64,000 bases of DNA from Actinoplanes campanulatus. GTDB lineage: Bacteria; Actinomycetota; Actinomycetes; Mycobacteriales; Micromonosporaceae. A model generated the notes under the pieces. That model made no database searches, had not been told where the DNA came from, and was given only the letters and a program-made list of their open reading frames with translations. The translations under genes were made by a program, and so were the position numbers. Positions within the stretch are counted from its first letter, which is position 1; the number at the start of each line of letters is the position of its first letter. Where the stretch lies: positions 124,001-188,000 of the forward strand of contig NZ_BMPW01000019.1 in the NCBI RefSeq assembly GCF_014647795.1, in the 5' to 3' direction. This document shows positions 42,093 through 51,417 of the stretch, in pieces.

Positions 42093-44075
42093 GTGAGCGC
42101 CGTTGTGGACAAGCCCAATGCCGATCCGAGTATCCCGGCGCAGAGCGGGGGAAAGCCTGCCGAGGCGGTCCTTCCGGAGTTCCGGCGCAGCTGGTGGGAG
42201 ACCGGCATGCGTGCCCGTGCGGATGCCGGTGTGCTCGGTGTCTTCGCCGAGCTGCCCGGCCTGATCAGCAAAGCGGTGCGGGTGGCGTGGCGCGCAGACC
42301 GGCTGCGCACGCTGCTGGTAGCTGTCGCGACGGTGGGTGCCGGCTCGATGGCGGCTTTCGGGCTGCTGGCGACCCAGCGGATCCTGATCGAGCTGTTCGC
42401 GGCCGGCCCGACCCCGGACCGGGTCCGGGCGGCGGTGCCGGCGCTGGCATGGCTGGCCGTGGTCACCGCGATCCGCGGCGCGCTGGGCATGGTCGTCGGG
42501 TACGCCCTCAACGGGCTGACACCGCGCGTGCTGCTCGACGTGGAGAAGGAGCTGTTCGCCGACACGACCGCGGTCGAGCTGCGGGCCTTCGACGACGACC
42601 AGTTCGCCGAAGGCATGGAACGGGCGACCCGTGGCACGGAAGCCGCGATCGAGCTGGTGCAGACGGTGATGAACCTGTTCGCGGGCCTGGTCAGCTTGCT
42701 GGCAGTCGTCGTCGCCGTGGTTGCCATCCACCCGCTGCTGCTGGTAGCCCTGCTCGTAGCGACCGTCCCCACCGGGTATGCCGCCCTGCGCGCCGGCCAC
42801 GTCAAGTTCGGCAGCTACCTGGCCTCCTCCACCCGGCGGCGCCGGCAGTGGGTGCTGCAGCGGCTGATGGCCGAACGCGACTCGGCCGCGGAGCTGCGTT
42901 CGTACGGCCTGCGGCCGTTCCTGCTCGGCCTGTACGACAAGGTGATGGGCGCACAGGTCGCCGAGGAACTGCGGGTGGCCCGGCGTGTCACTACCACCAT
43001 GAGTATCGGAGCGACGATCGGCGGCGTCGCCTTGACGGGCGTCTACGTACTGCTCGGTGTGCTGCTGCTCAACGGGCACATCCCGCTGGCCGCCGCGACC
43101 ACGTGCGTGATCGCGGTACAGGCGGCACGCAGTTCCCTGTCCACCGTGACCTTCCAGGTCGACAGGGTCTACACCAGCGGCCAGTTCTTCAACGAGTACG
43201 TGCGATTCCGGTCGACCGCAGCCCACCATCTCCCGGCTCATGACGCTGACAGTGCCGCCGGCCCTCGGCGGGTGGCGCAGCCCTTGACCGAGCTGACCGT
43301 TCAGAGTGTGAGCCTGCAGTACCCGGATCGGGAACGGCCGGCAGTCGACCAGGTGACGGTGACGATCCGGCCGGGCCAGACGATCGCTCTCGTCGGCGAG
43401 AACGGCTCCGGCAAATCCACCCTCGCGGCGATGATCGCCGGGCTGCGCACCCCGACCGCGGGCACACTGCTGTGGAACGGCCACCCCTACGCCGCCTACG
43501 ACATCGACGATCTACGCGGCCGGATCGCGGTCGCCATGCAAGATCATCACCACTGGCCGTTCAGCGCGTCGACGAACATCGCCATGGGCGACATCGGCGC
43601 CGACGCGGAACCGGCCCGGATCGAAGCAGCCGCCCGCAAAGCGGCCGCGCACGACATGATCCTGGAACTGCCGAACGGCTACGACACCCTGCTGGACAAG
43701 ACCTTCAAGGACGGCTCTGACCTGTCCGGAGGGCAGTGGCAACGCGTGGCTGCCGCCCGAGCATTCCTGCGGGACGCCGACGTCCTGATCATGGACGAGC
43801 CGTCGTCAGCGCTCGACCCCCGCGCCGAACACGCCCTGTTCCAGGCACTCCGCGACCGGCAGGGCACCAAGACCACCATCCTCATCACCCACCGGCTCGC
43901 CAACATCACCCACGCCGACCAGATCCTGGTTCTCCAGCACGGAGCGCTCATCGAAGCCGGCACCCATCGCCAGCTGATGGCAGCCGCAGGCACCTACGAA
44001 TCGCTGTTCACCCTGCAGGCGGCCGGATACCAGAGCGAACCGTCCGCTGTTGCATCTGATGCCGGTGCCGCATGA
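42093..44075 (+). CDS. ABC exporter, fused membrane and ATPase domains
   Basis: A 660-residue half-size ABC transporter. The transmembrane part occupies roughly residues 60-380 and the ATPase part follows. Walker A is GENGSGKST, the Q-loop is in AVAMQDHHHW, the signature is LSGGQWQR, Walker B is VLIMDEPSSALD and the switch His is in ITHR. GTG at 42093 has AGGAGG nine bases upstream. It probably works as a homodimer. It heads a long operon of nucleotide- and resistance-type genes and may export the product. Confidence 0.93.
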   Translation: MSAVVDKPNADPSIPAQSGGKPAEAVLPEFRRSWWETGMRARADAGVLGVFAELPGLISKAVRVAWRADRLRTLLVAVATVGAGSMAAFGLLATQRILIELFAAGPTPDRVRAAVPALAWLAVVTAIRGALGMVVGYALNGLTPRVLLDVEKELFADTTAVELRAFDDDQFAEGMERATRGTEAAIELVQTVMNLFAGLVSLLAVVVAVVAIHPLLLVALLVATVPTGYAALRAGHVKFGSYLASSTRRRRQWVLQRLMAERDSAAELRSYGLRPFLLGLYDKVMGAQVAEELRVARRVTTTMSIGATIGGVALTGVYVLLGVLLLNGHIPLAAATTCVIAVQAARSSLSTVTFQVDRVYTSGQFFNEYVRFRSTAAHHLPAHDADSAAGPRRVAQPLTELTVQSVSLQYPDRERPAVDQVTVTIRPGQTIALVGENGSGKSTLAAMIAGLRTPTAGTLLWNGHPYAAYDIDDLRGRIAVAMQDHHHWPFSASTNIAMGDIGADAEPARIEAAARKAAAHDMILELPNGYDTLLDKTFKDGSDLSGGQWQRVAAARAFLRDADVLIMDEPSSALDPRAEHALFQALRDRQGTKTTILITHRLANITHADQILVLQHGALIEAGTHRQLMAAAGTYESLFTLQAAGYQSEPSAVASDAGAA

Positions 44076-44878
44076 ACACGCCCGCCGCCGGCGCGCTCGC
44101 CCGGCTGAGGCAGGCCCGTACAGCTTGGCTGCATCAGGCACTCGAAGTCTTTTCCGCACACCGGTTCGTGGAAGCGGTGTGGGTCGAAGGTTCACTGGGG
44201 CGCGGCGACGCCGACGCGTTCAGCGATGTCGACCTGGTGCTGGCCATCGGCGGATCGGCGCCGCCCTCGGTGTTCGGGGATCCGATCGCAGGGCTGGGAC
44301 TGCCCGGCCGCGTGCTCTACACCCGCGACAAGCCGAAGAACGCCCCGGCCGACGGCGCCTACCGGGCGGCGTGCGTCGAACTGGTGGCGTTGCCCGTCCT
44401 GGCCGACCTCTACCTGTGGCCGGCGGCGACGGCCACGATGTCGGCCACCGCCCGGCTGCTGTTCCAGCGCGGTGACCCGCCACCGCGCAGCGATCTGAGC
44501 TTCCTGCCGCTGATCAGCCAGTACCCCAGCGGGGACACCCGAGACAGCGACCCGTACCAGCCACAGACCGTTCTGATGCTGGTGCAACTAGCCGCAAAAC
44601 ACCTCGCCCGAGGCGATCACGAGCGGGAAGCCGCGATCCGCCGGCAACTGCGCGATCCGGCACACGCCGGCGATGCCGCCGCGCTACGGCGCCTGCTCGC
44701 GGCCCGTGTCGACTCCATGACGGGCTCGTCGCTGGAGGCAGCGGTCACCGCCGTGCACCGGCTGATCGAGATCGCCGAACACCAGGCCGCGGTCGCACCG
44801 GAAACCGCGAACTCCCGGTCCGGACTCGCCACGACGACGGCAGGGACACCGCCGACCGGACCCGGGACCACCTCATGA
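44072..44878 (+). CDS. nucleotidyltransferase-fold protein
   Basis: A 268-residue protein with the pol-beta-type motif GSLGRGDADAFSDVDLV near residue 39, as in aminoglycoside adenylyltransferases, and a helical C-terminal half. It may transfer a nucleotide onto a small molecule as a protection step or in biosynthesis. ATGA overlaps link it to the exporter and to the MazG-like gene. Confidence 0.78.
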   Translation: MNTPAAGALARLRQARTAWLHQALEVFSAHRFVEAVWVEGSLGRGDADAFSDVDLVLAIGGSAPPSVFGDPIAGLGLPGRVLYTRDKPKNAPADGAYRAACVELVALPVLADLYLWPAATATMSATARLLFQRGDPPPRSDLSFLPLISQYPSGDTRDSDPYQPQTVLMLVQLAAKHLARGDHEREAAIRRQLRDPAHAGDAAALRRLLAARVDSMTGSSLEAAVTAVHRLIEIAEHQAAVAPETANSRSGLATTTAGTPPTGPGTTS

Positions 44879-45276
44879 CCGCTGGAGCTGGGACCCCGCC
44901 GCACGCCGATGACGCGCCGGTGCCGGACACGTTCACCGCGCTCGTGGCGACGGTGCACGCGCTGAAAATCCGGTTCCCGGACCACAACGGTCCGTTCGAA
45001 CGGGTGACCCGGCTGGCTGAGGAATCCGGTGAGCTCGCCGCGGCGGTCAACCACGCCGAGGGCACCGGCATCAAGGTTGCCAAGCATGGCCCGTTCGATC
45101 CGGCGCACCTGGTCAAGGAAGTCATGGATGTACTGCGCGCCGCGGTGGGGATCGCCGCGCACTACGGCGTGGTCGACGACCTGCGCACGGCGATCACCGA
45201 CCACTACCAGCGGCACGTTGCCCTAGGTTTGATCGAGGCGCCGCATCCGGGCGGAGATCAGCATGGTGACCGCTGA
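44875..45276 (+). CDS. MazG-like nucleotide pyrophosphohydrolase
   Basis: A 133-residue all-alpha NTP-PPase-like protein. The metal-binding EExxE lies in LAEESGELAAAV, and the second acidic motif KEVMDVLRA follows. Enzymes of this type hydrolyse nucleoside triphosphates to monophosphates and pyrophosphate and can clear toxic nucleotide analogues. Ends inside the MFS gene. Confidence 0.78.
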   Translation: MTAGAGTPPHADDAPVPDTFTALVATVHALKIRFPDHNGPFERVTRLAEESGELAAAVNHAEGTGIKVAKHGPFDPAHLVKEVMDVLRAAVGIAAHYGVVDDLRTAITDHYQRHVALGLIEAPHPGGDQHGDR

Positions 45277-46567
45277 CCGCCGCCCGCCTGCTGGGGCCGA
45301 ACTGGTGCCGACGTGGCGTGGCAGTGGCCGCCAGGTAAGGCGGCTATGGGCGGCGTACGCGATCTCGCAGGCCGGCAGCGGCATCGGCACCGGCGCGCTG
45401 CCGCTGGTGGCGATCCTGCTGCTGGAAGCCTCGGACTGGCAGATCTCGCTGCTGGCCGCGGTCGCGGGGATCGCCGGCGCCGCCGCCGTGGTCCCGCTCG
45501 GGCCGTGGGTCGAGTTCCACCGCAAACGCCCCGTCATGATCGGCGCCGACCTGCTGCGCGGTGTCACCCTGCTCAGCGTCCCGGTCGCCGCCTGGGCCGG
45601 CGGGCTGACCTTCGGCCAGCTGTGCCTGGTGGCCGCCGCGCAGACGATCGGCACGATCCTGTCCTCGGCGGCCAGCACCGCCTACCTGAAGTCGCTGGTT
45701 CCCGCCGACCGGCAGGTCCTGGTCAACGCGCGGTGGGAGAGCACCATGTGGACGGCCAGCACCCTCGGCCCGCCGGCCGGCGGCATGCTGGTCTCCTGGC
45801 TCGGCGCCCTCGCCGCGCTCCTGGTCGACGCGGCCAGCTTCCTGCTGTCGGCCGTCACATTGGGACGGGTCCGGCACCGTGAACCAGCACCCGCTGCCCC
45901 GGCGAACGGCCGGCACTCGCTGGCGGAGATGACCGCGGGCTGGCGGCACATCGCCGCGCACCCGGTCCTCGTCCGATTGTCCGGGCATGCCCTCATTTTT
46001 GGCGGTTGTATCGTCGCTTCCACGCCGCTGATCGCCGTGCTCATGCTCCGCGACCTCGGGTTCAGCCCGGCGCAGTACGGCCTCGCCCTCGGTGTGCCGT
46101 GCGCGGCCGGGATCCTCGGGTCGGTGCTCGCGCCACGGATCATCCGCCGGGCCGGGTTGATGCCGACGCTGCTGGTCGCCGGTGCCGCCCGCTGCCTGTG
46201 GATGGCCGTGATCCCGTTCGCGCCGGGTACGACTGCCGGGCTTGTGTTGATCATCGCGGCGGACACGCTGCTGCTGTGGTGTGCCGGGGTCTTCAACCCG
46301 GCGTTCTCGACCTATCGGATGCGGGCGGTCGCCGACGGCTACCTGGCCCGGGTGACCGCGGCGTGGGCGGTCAGCAGCAAGGTCGCCCAGCCCATCGTGA
46401 TCGCGGCCGCCGGCGTGGCCGCCGCAGTGGTCGGCGCCCGAACGGCGCTGCTCGGGCTGGCCGGTGTGCTGCTGGCCAGCATGATCGTGCTGCCCTGGCG
46501 CAGCTGGACCACCCCAGACCCGGCCGCAGGTATCGGGCCAGGGTCAGCCACGGGGGCACGGCCGTGA
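45263..46567 (+). CDS. MFS transporter
   Basis: A 434-residue major facilitator with about twelve hydrophobic segments and the MFS loop signature-like region after TM2 (EFHRKRPVMIGADLLRG). It resembles drug-efflux members such as macrolide or tetracenomycin exporters. Overlaps at both ends place it in the same operon as the ABC exporter. Drug export or self-resistance is the likely role. Confidence 0.88.
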   Translation: MVTADRRPPAGAELVPTWRGSGRQVRRLWAAYAISQAGSGIGTGALPLVAILLLEASDWQISLLAAVAGIAGAAAVVPLGPWVEFHRKRPVMIGADLLRGVTLLSVPVAAWAGGLTFGQLCLVAAAQTIGTILSSAASTAYLKSLVPADRQVLVNARWESTMWTASTLGPPAGGMLVSWLGALAALLVDAASFLLSAVTLGRVRHREPAPAAPANGRHSLAEMTAGWRHIAAHPVLVRLSGHALIFGGCIVASTPLIAVLMLRDLGFSPAQYGLALGVPCAAGILGSVLAPRIIRRAGLMPTLLVAGAARCLWMAVIPFAPGTTAGLVLIIAADTLLLWCAGVFNPAFSTYRMRAVADGYLARVTAAWAVSSKVAQPIVIAAAGVAAAVVGARTALLGLAGVLLASMIVLPWRSWTTPDPAAGIGPGSATGARP

Positions 46568-47379
46568 GTGACCCGATGCAACACGGCCGGTTCGCACGGC
46601 CGCAAAGGCACGGCGACATCATCGAACGCGCGATCAGTCCCGCCGCCGCCAACGTGCACGCCCTGCTCGCCCATCTCGAGCGGCAGGGCTTCACGCTGGC
46701 GCCGCAGCTGCACGCGACGACTGCCGACGGCACCCGCGAAATCCTCGGCTACCTGCCCGGTGACAGCGGATACCCGCCGCTGGCCCTCGCGTGGCGCTCC
46801 GAGGAGACCCTGATCTCCGTCGCCGGTGCGGTCCGGGATCTGCACGACGCCACCCAGGGGTTCGTCGCCCCGGAACCCGAGCGCTGGCACCGGATGGAAC
46901 TCGCAGTCCCCGCCGTCATCGACTGCATCGGTCACGGCGACCTGGCGCCGTGGAACATCCTGCTCGACGGCACCCGCGTGACCGGCATCATCGACTGGGA
47001 CACCGCCGGGCCCAGCAACCGCGTCTGGGACCTGGCCTACCTGGCCCACCACCTGGTGCCGTTTCATCCCACCGAGGATCTGGCCGGGTTCGGCTGGGAC
47101 ACCGAACCCGACCGGGCCGGCCGACTGCGGCTGCTCACCGGCGCCTACGGACACGACGTCCGGGCCGAGCAGATCGTCGACTTCGCCGCCCTGCGGCTGC
47201 TGGCGATGGCCGCGCACCTCGACGACCGCATCCATGCCGCCGATCCGGCCTACACCGTGCACGCCGACGAGGACCATCCCGCCGGATACCGGCGTGCCGC
47301 CGCGTACATCCTGGCCCACCGTGCCGAGCTGCTCGGCCAGCCGCCCACCCGCACCCGACAAAGGAGACCGCACCGGTGA
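46564..47379 (+). CDS. aminoglycoside-phosphotransferase-like kinase (truncated N-lobe)
   Basis: A 271-residue protein with the APH catalytic loop HGDLAPWNILL and the metal-binding IIDWDTAGPSNR. The N-terminal lobe is short compared with classical APH enzymes. It starts at GTG 46564, overlapping the MFS stop. It may phosphorylate a small-molecule hydroxyl group, in biosynthesis or as protection. Confidence 0.83.
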   Translation: MSDPMQHGRFARPQRHGDIIERAISPAAANVHALLAHLERQGFTLAPQLHATTADGTREILGYLPGDSGYPPLALAWRSEETLISVAGAVRDLHDATQGFVAPEPERWHRMELAVPAVIDCIGHGDLAPWNILLDGTRVTGIIDWDTAGPSNRVWDLAYLAHHLVPFHPTEDLAGFGWDTEPDRAGRLRLLTGAYGHDVRAEQIVDFAALRLLAMAAHLDDRIHAADPAYTVHADEDHPAGYRRAAAYILAHRAELLGQPPTRTRQRRPHR

Positions 47380-47897
47380 AGCGCATCGCCATCGTCGGCA
47401 ACGGCGGAGCCGGGAAGACCGTCCTGGCCAACCGGCTCGGCCCGTTGCTGGGCATCCCGGTGACCTATCTGGACGCGCTGCGCTACACCGACACCTGGGC
47501 GGTGGTCCCCGAAGAGGTGTACGCCGCCCGGCAGCGCGAGGTCGTCGACCGCGACCGGTGGATCATCGACGGCAACTCGTTGCTGTCGATGCCGGTGAGG
47601 ATGGCAGCGGCCGACACGGTGATCATCGTCGACCCGCCGCCGCTGGTGTGCCTGTGGGGGATCCTGCGGCGGCGATGGCGCTACCGGGGCGGACGGCACC
47701 CCGACGGCGTGCATGACCGCATCACCGTCGACTTCCTCTGGTACGTGGCCCACCGGTTCCGGCGCACTCACCTGCCGCGCGTGCGGGCCTGCATCGCCGA
47801 GCACTTCCGGGGCGATCAAGTCGTGCACCTGACCAGCCATGCGCAGGCCGACCGCTACCTCGACCAGCTCACCCGCCGTACCGGCAGCCCGCCATGA
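47376..47897 (+). CDS. P-loop kinase, adenylate kinase/FlaR-like
   Basis: A 173-residue P-loop protein beginning at GTG 47376. Walker A is GNGGAGKT. DRDRWIIDGN and the LID-like region RWRYRGGRHPDG are typical of the topology-modulation (FlaR) group of small nucleotide-kinase-like proteins. GTGA and ATGA overlaps join it to its neighbours. Substrate unknown. Confidence 0.82.
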   Translation: MKRIAIVGNGGAGKTVLANRLGPLLGIPVTYLDALRYTDTWAVVPEEVYAARQREVVDRDRWIIDGNSLLSMPVRMAAADTVIIVDPPPLVCLWGILRRRWRYRGGRHPDGVHDRITVDFLWYVAHRFRRTHLPRVRACIAEHFRGDQVVHLTSHAQADRYLDQLTRRTGSPP

Positions 47898-48067
47898 GCG
47901 AGTCGTCGCCCCCCTGTCGCCGGCCCTGCCGCCACGGCCATCCGCATACGCCGATCCGGGATTTGCCGGACACGTCGATAGGCGCCCGCCGCGTACCTGC
48001 CGAGGTCACCGGGGGCCGCGCACTGCAGGGCCTGCGCCGCTCCGACACCCTGCCGGTGCCCTGTTGA
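47894..48067 (+). CDS. small protein, 57 aa, Cys/His-rich start
   Basis: A 57-residue frame that starts as ATGA over the preceding stop and ends just before the ribosome-binding site of the Nudix gene. The N-terminus SESSPPCRRPCRHGHPH contains Cys and His that could bind a metal, and the last residue is Cys. The overlap supports translation. No family recognised. Confidence 0.4.
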   Translation: MSESSPPCRRPCRHGHPHTPIRDLPDTSIGARRVPAEVTGGRALQGLRRSDTLPVPC

Positions 48068-48083
48068 TGAAGGAGAGAACACG

Positions 48084-48695
48084 TTGACTGTCCCGCACCG
48101 TCCCGAGCTAACCAGCTTGCCTCCGCAGCATCCGGTGGATGTCTTCCTGGTGTTCACCGACGGCGACCGGATTCTGCTGGCGCTCCGGGAGGGCACCGGA
48201 TACCGCGACGGCTGGTGGAACGTCCCGTCCGGCAAGCTGGAACATGGCGAGGACGCGCTCCACGGGATCCGGCGGGAGGCCTTCGAGGAGATCGGGGTGC
48301 GGCTCGCCGGTGACGAACCCCGCTTCGCCGGCGTTGTGCACCACCGCAACCCTGAGGGACAGGGCCGGTTCGCGCTGATCTTCGCGGCTGAGTTCGATGC
48401 GAGCCGCCACGGTGAACCGGTCAACCGCGAGCCGCACAAGTGTGCGGAGATCCGCTGGTGGCCGCTCACCGACGAGCTGCCATCGAACACGGTGCCGTAC
48501 ACCGCCGCCGGCATCGAGGTCTGGCGTAACGGCGGGGGACTGCAGATCAGCGGATGGCAAGAGCAGGCAGATCGTGTTCTGCCGCGACCAGACCGTCATA
48601 CCACCGCGACCGCCCTTGACCGCGATGAGCCGAAGACCGGAGACACGGCGATGACGAACGACCGCACGCGAGCGACCCCGGGCCGGGCCCAATGA
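48084..48695 (+). CDS. Nudix hydrolase
   Basis: A 203-residue Nudix protein starting at TTG 48084 with GAAGGAGAG upstream. The box is GKLEHGEDALHGIRREAFEE followed by IGV, a good match. The C-terminal 40 residues are disordered-looking and Thr/Arg/Asp-rich. Likely hydrolyses an NDP-linked compound. The stop overlaps the next small gene as ATGA. Confidence 0.88.
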   Translation: MTVPHRPELTSLPPQHPVDVFLVFTDGDRILLALREGTGYRDGWWNVPSGKLEHGEDALHGIRREAFEEIGVRLAGDEPRFAGVVHHRNPEGQGRFALIFAAEFDASRHGEPVNREPHKCAEIRWWPLTDELPSNTVPYTAAGIEVWRNGGGLQISGWQEQADRVLPRPDRHTTATALDRDEPKTGDTAMTNDRTRATPGRAQ

Positions 48696-48829
48696 TCAGT
48701 AACGCGGGACCTGCCCGGCCCGGCCACGATGATCCCGTCCCGCTGGACGACGTTATGCCGCCGCATCGGCTTCATGACGGTGGGATCGCGCGGGGCGGAC
48801 ACGGCTGGTACCGGAAGCCCGGCCGATGA
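48692..48829 (+). CDS. small protein, 45 aa, coupled on both sides
   Basis: A 45-residue frame whose ATG overlaps the Nudix stop and whose TGA overlaps the phosphotransferase start, both as ATGA. Such double coupling makes translation very likely. The sequence is rich in Pro, Gly, His and Asp (PGHDDPVPLDDV, then RGGHGWYRKPGR at the end). No family recognised. It could be a peptide substrate or just a linker protein. Confidence 0.55.
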   Translation: MISNAGPARPGHDDPVPLDDVMPPHRLHDGGIARGGHGWYRKPGR

Positions 48830-49764
48830 CAGCGGTGTTCACGACCCGCCCCTCGTGGGAGACGGTGCCCGCCGGGTTGGCCCGAGCGGTCGAAGAGTGC
48901 GTCGGCAGCCCGATCGTCGCCGTCCGCGATGTGCACGGCGGCATGACCCCCGGTCCGGCTGCCGTGGTGACGTTCGGCAACGACGATGCGGTCTTCGTGA
49001 AAGCGATCAGCCGGCGGATCAACGCCCGCTCACACGAGCTCTACCAGCAGGAAGCCGCCGTCCTTTCGGTCCTGCCCACCGCCGTTCCCGCCACCCGTCT
49101 CCGCAGGGTCATCAACATCGGCGACTGGATAGTGCTCGTCACGGATCCGGTTCCAGGGTCGGTCGCCGGGCCGCCCTGGACGACGACGTCGGTGGCTGCG
49201 GTGGCGAGGGCCTGCGCCGCCGTGGCGCGGGTGCCTGCCCCGGCCGGTGTGCCGCCGGTACTCGACCGGCTGCCCGATCTTGACGGCTGGACCGTGCTGG
49301 CCGCGGAGCCGGACGCGCTGACCAGCTGGGAGGCCCGTCACGTCGAGCGGCTTGCCGCTGCGACGACAGGGAGGCGGGAGTGGACCGCCGGGCAGTGGCT
49401 GACGCACCAGGACATCCGCGCCGACAACGCGATCATCGACCCCACGCACGGCACCGCCGTGCTCGTCGACTGGGGTTCCGGCGCTGCGGGTGCGCCGTGG
49501 CTCGATCACGCGTTGCTGGCCGCCGACGTAGTGGCGGCAGGCCATGCCGAAGGGCCCGACATCGCCCGGCGGCAGGCACGGGATCTGCTGGCCGGCCAGC
49601 CCGCCGAGGCGGCCCGATTCGTGGTCGCGCAGGCCGGCATGTGGCGCCGGAACTCGACGCTGGCCGCTCATCCCGGCATGCCCACCCACCGGCGGTGGCA
49701 ACGGGCCCGCGCGGACGCGTTGCAGCCGCTTATCGAGGACCTCCTGACCATGGTCGAGCAATGA
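48826..49764 (+). CDS. APH/choline-kinase-like phosphotransferase
   Basis: A 312-residue kinase-fold protein. The catalytic loop is HQDIRADNAII, with Gln in place of Gly after the His, and the metal motif is VLVDWGSG. The N-lobe contains VFVKAISRR with the ATP-binding lysine. Coupled by ATGA overlaps to small genes on each side. May phosphorylate the pathway product or an intermediate. Confidence 0.85.
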   Translation: MTAVFTTRPSWETVPAGLARAVEECVGSPIVAVRDVHGGMTPGPAAVVTFGNDDAVFVKAISRRINARSHELYQQEAAVLSVLPTAVPATRLRRVINIGDWIVLVTDPVPGSVAGPPWTTTSVAAVARACAAVARVPAPAGVPPVLDRLPDLDGWTVLAAEPDALTSWEARHVERLAAATTGRREWTAGQWLTHQDIRADNAIIDPTHGTAVLVDWGSGAAGAPWLDHALLAADVVAAGHAEGPDIARRQARDLLAGQPAEAARFVVAQAGMWRRNSTLAAHPGMPTHRRWQRARADALQPLIEDLLTMVEQ

Positions 49765-50009
49765 CGCGCCCGGCGACTGAGCCGACACGCTCCCTGCCCG
49801 GCCAGGCAACGGAGCAGGGCATCCTCTCCTTCCTCCGTCTGATCGCGGTCGCACCGGTCCATTTCGGGAGACCGCGCTACCGGTCCCGTGCGGACCGGCA
49901 ACTGGTCGCCTATAGGCCGCATCACCGATATCGGTGGCAGCGACGGCCTCTACCGCTGACCAGGCACATCAACCCACTATCGCGACGCCTGCGAATGGAG
50001 GAGCCATGA
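49761..50009 (+). CDS. small basic protein, 82 aa, coupled to a PIMT-like methyltransferase
   Basis: An 82-residue Arg/Pro-rich protein whose start overlaps the phosphotransferase stop and whose stop overlaps the start of the PIMT-like gene, both as ATGA. It contains a single Asp (YRSRADRQL) in a strongly basic second half (RPHHRYRWQRRP). In imiditide-type RiPPs a small precursor gene is followed directly by a PIMT homologue that modifies one Asp. The arrangement here is similar, but the assignment as a precursor is speculative. Confidence 0.55.
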   Translation: MTRPATEPTRSLPGQATEQGILSFLRLIAVAPVHFGRPRYRSRADRQLVAYRPHHRYRWQRRPLPLTRHINPLSRRLRMEEP

Positions 50010-51130
50010 CAGACCTCGATGACGCCTTCGACGCCGAACCGGCCGAGGCATTCCACCGCCACGAGCGCTGGGGCGAAACCGTGCACCGGTCGACGCCGGA
50101 GTCGATCCGTCGTGAACTGGCCGCTCTGCAGGTGCAGCCTGGCGATCGGGTTTTGGAAGTGGGGACCGGCTCCGGCTACAGCGCTGCCCTGCTGGCCCGG
50201 TTGTGCGCGCCGGGTGGCCGGGTGACCAGTGTCGACATCAGCGATGAACTCATCCGGCGCGCCAGGGCGATCCACGCCGAGCGGGGCATCACCGGTGTCG
50301 ACTTCCGCGTCGGCGACGGGCTGGCCGGTGTTCCCGCCGATGGGCCTGTCGATCGGGTGGTGGCGTGGTGTGCCCCGCCGCGGCTCTGCCGGTCGTGGAC
50401 CGAGCAGGTCGTGGACGGTGGGCGGCTCGTCGCGTGCCTGCCGATCGCGGCGTTGCCGTCGATCACGCTGATCGCCACCATCACCGTCACCGCCGGGCGA
50501 CCTCGTATCGAGGCCGTCACCGGCGGTGGCTACGCCCAGAGCACTCCCACGGCGGTCGACGACGCACAGACCGTCCCCGGCCGCTTCGTCGACTACTGCG
50601 ACGATCAACCCGATCCGTCCTGGATCGGTATTTGCTGGCGTGCTGCTGACAATCCGCAGCATACCGGCGCCAGCAATGCCCTCCACCAACTGCTGAACCC
50701 CGGGTACACCGCCATGTACCGGCAGATGGAGCAGGACTGGCGTTCCTGGTACACCTGGACCGCCGCGCTCAGCGACCCGCAGCTGAGCGCCGTGTCGCTG
50801 CGCAACGAGATCCGCGGGCTCGGGCACACGACGTCACGCTCCGCCGCAATGATCTTGACCGATGGGGCCATCGTCGCCGATCGGGAGGACTCGCCGTCGC
50901 TGTTCGCCTTGCGGGCCTGGCTGGCGCGGTGGGAGCAGGACGGCCGCCCGGTGCCCGAGTCGTTTCCCTGCACCCTCGTGCCATACGACGGCCCCGACCT
51001 GCCGGGCTGGAACTTGCAGGTCAGCCAGGGCGCTGTGACGTCCCGACCGGGAAACGCCGCGGGGCAAGGATTCCCCGCCGGCCCCGGTCCCGGGCAGGCA
51101 AACCATCGAGGCGCAAAGACACTGCCGTGA
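50006..51130 (+). CDS. PIMT-like methyltransferase (first)
   Basis: A 374-residue protein related to protein-L-isoaspartate O-methyltransferase. The SAM motif I is VLEVGTGSGYSAALLARL, preceded by an altered substrate segment, with VTSVDISDEL following. The C-terminal 150 residues extend beyond a normal PIMT (which has about 210 residues), as in the PIMT-like RiPP enzymes. The ATG overlaps the stop of the 82-aa gene. The last 30 residues are Gly/Pro-rich. Confidence 0.85.
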   Translation: MTDLDDAFDAEPAEAFHRHERWGETVHRSTPESIRRELAALQVQPGDRVLEVGTGSGYSAALLARLCAPGGRVTSVDISDELIRRARAIHAERGITGVDFRVGDGLAGVPADGPVDRVVAWCAPPRLCRSWTEQVVDGGRLVACLPIAALPSITLIATITVTAGRPRIEAVTGGGYAQSTPTAVDDAQTVPGRFVDYCDDQPDPSWIGICWRAADNPQHTGASNALHQLLNPGYTAMYRQMEQDWRSWYTWTAALSDPQLSAVSLRNEIRGLGHTTSRSAAMILTDGAIVADREDSPSLFALRAWLARWEQDGRPVPESFPCTLVPYDGPDLPGWNLQVSQGAVTSRPGNAAGQGFPAGPGPGQANHRGAKTLP

Positions 51131-51417
51131 CCAGTCGGTACCGCGCCATCGGCGTCGTTCACGTCGTCCGGCTGGACACAACCAGGGCACCCGCGGCGAC
51201 CTGGATGATCCGTGCCGACCAGCCCCTGCACCTAGCCGCCACGGTGCCGCGCCCGCTTCTCTTCCTACCGGGTGTTCCTTTTCGTGAACGGAGGCCTTCC
51301 CCATGGCACCTGCAGTCTTCGAACCCGGTTCGACCGTCGTCCGACGCGACGTCCGCGACGGCAAAGTCTGGACCGCCGCCCCGCACCGCGCGCTCGCCGA
51401 CGACGGCCACCAGCTGA
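51127..51417 (+). CDS. possible small protein overlapping the DUF402 gene
   Basis: A 96-codon frame starting as GTGA over the methyltransferase stop. The first 55 residues (SRYRAIGVVHVVRLDTTRAP and on) look plausible as protein. The frame then overlaps the next gene by 115 bases, which is unusual. It may be real only in its first half, a remnant, or chance. Confidence 0.25.
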   Translation: MTSRYRAIGVVHVVRLDTTRAPAATWMIRADQPLHLAATVPRPLLFLPGVPFRERRPSPWHLQSSNPVRPSSDATSATAKSGPPPRTARSPTTATS

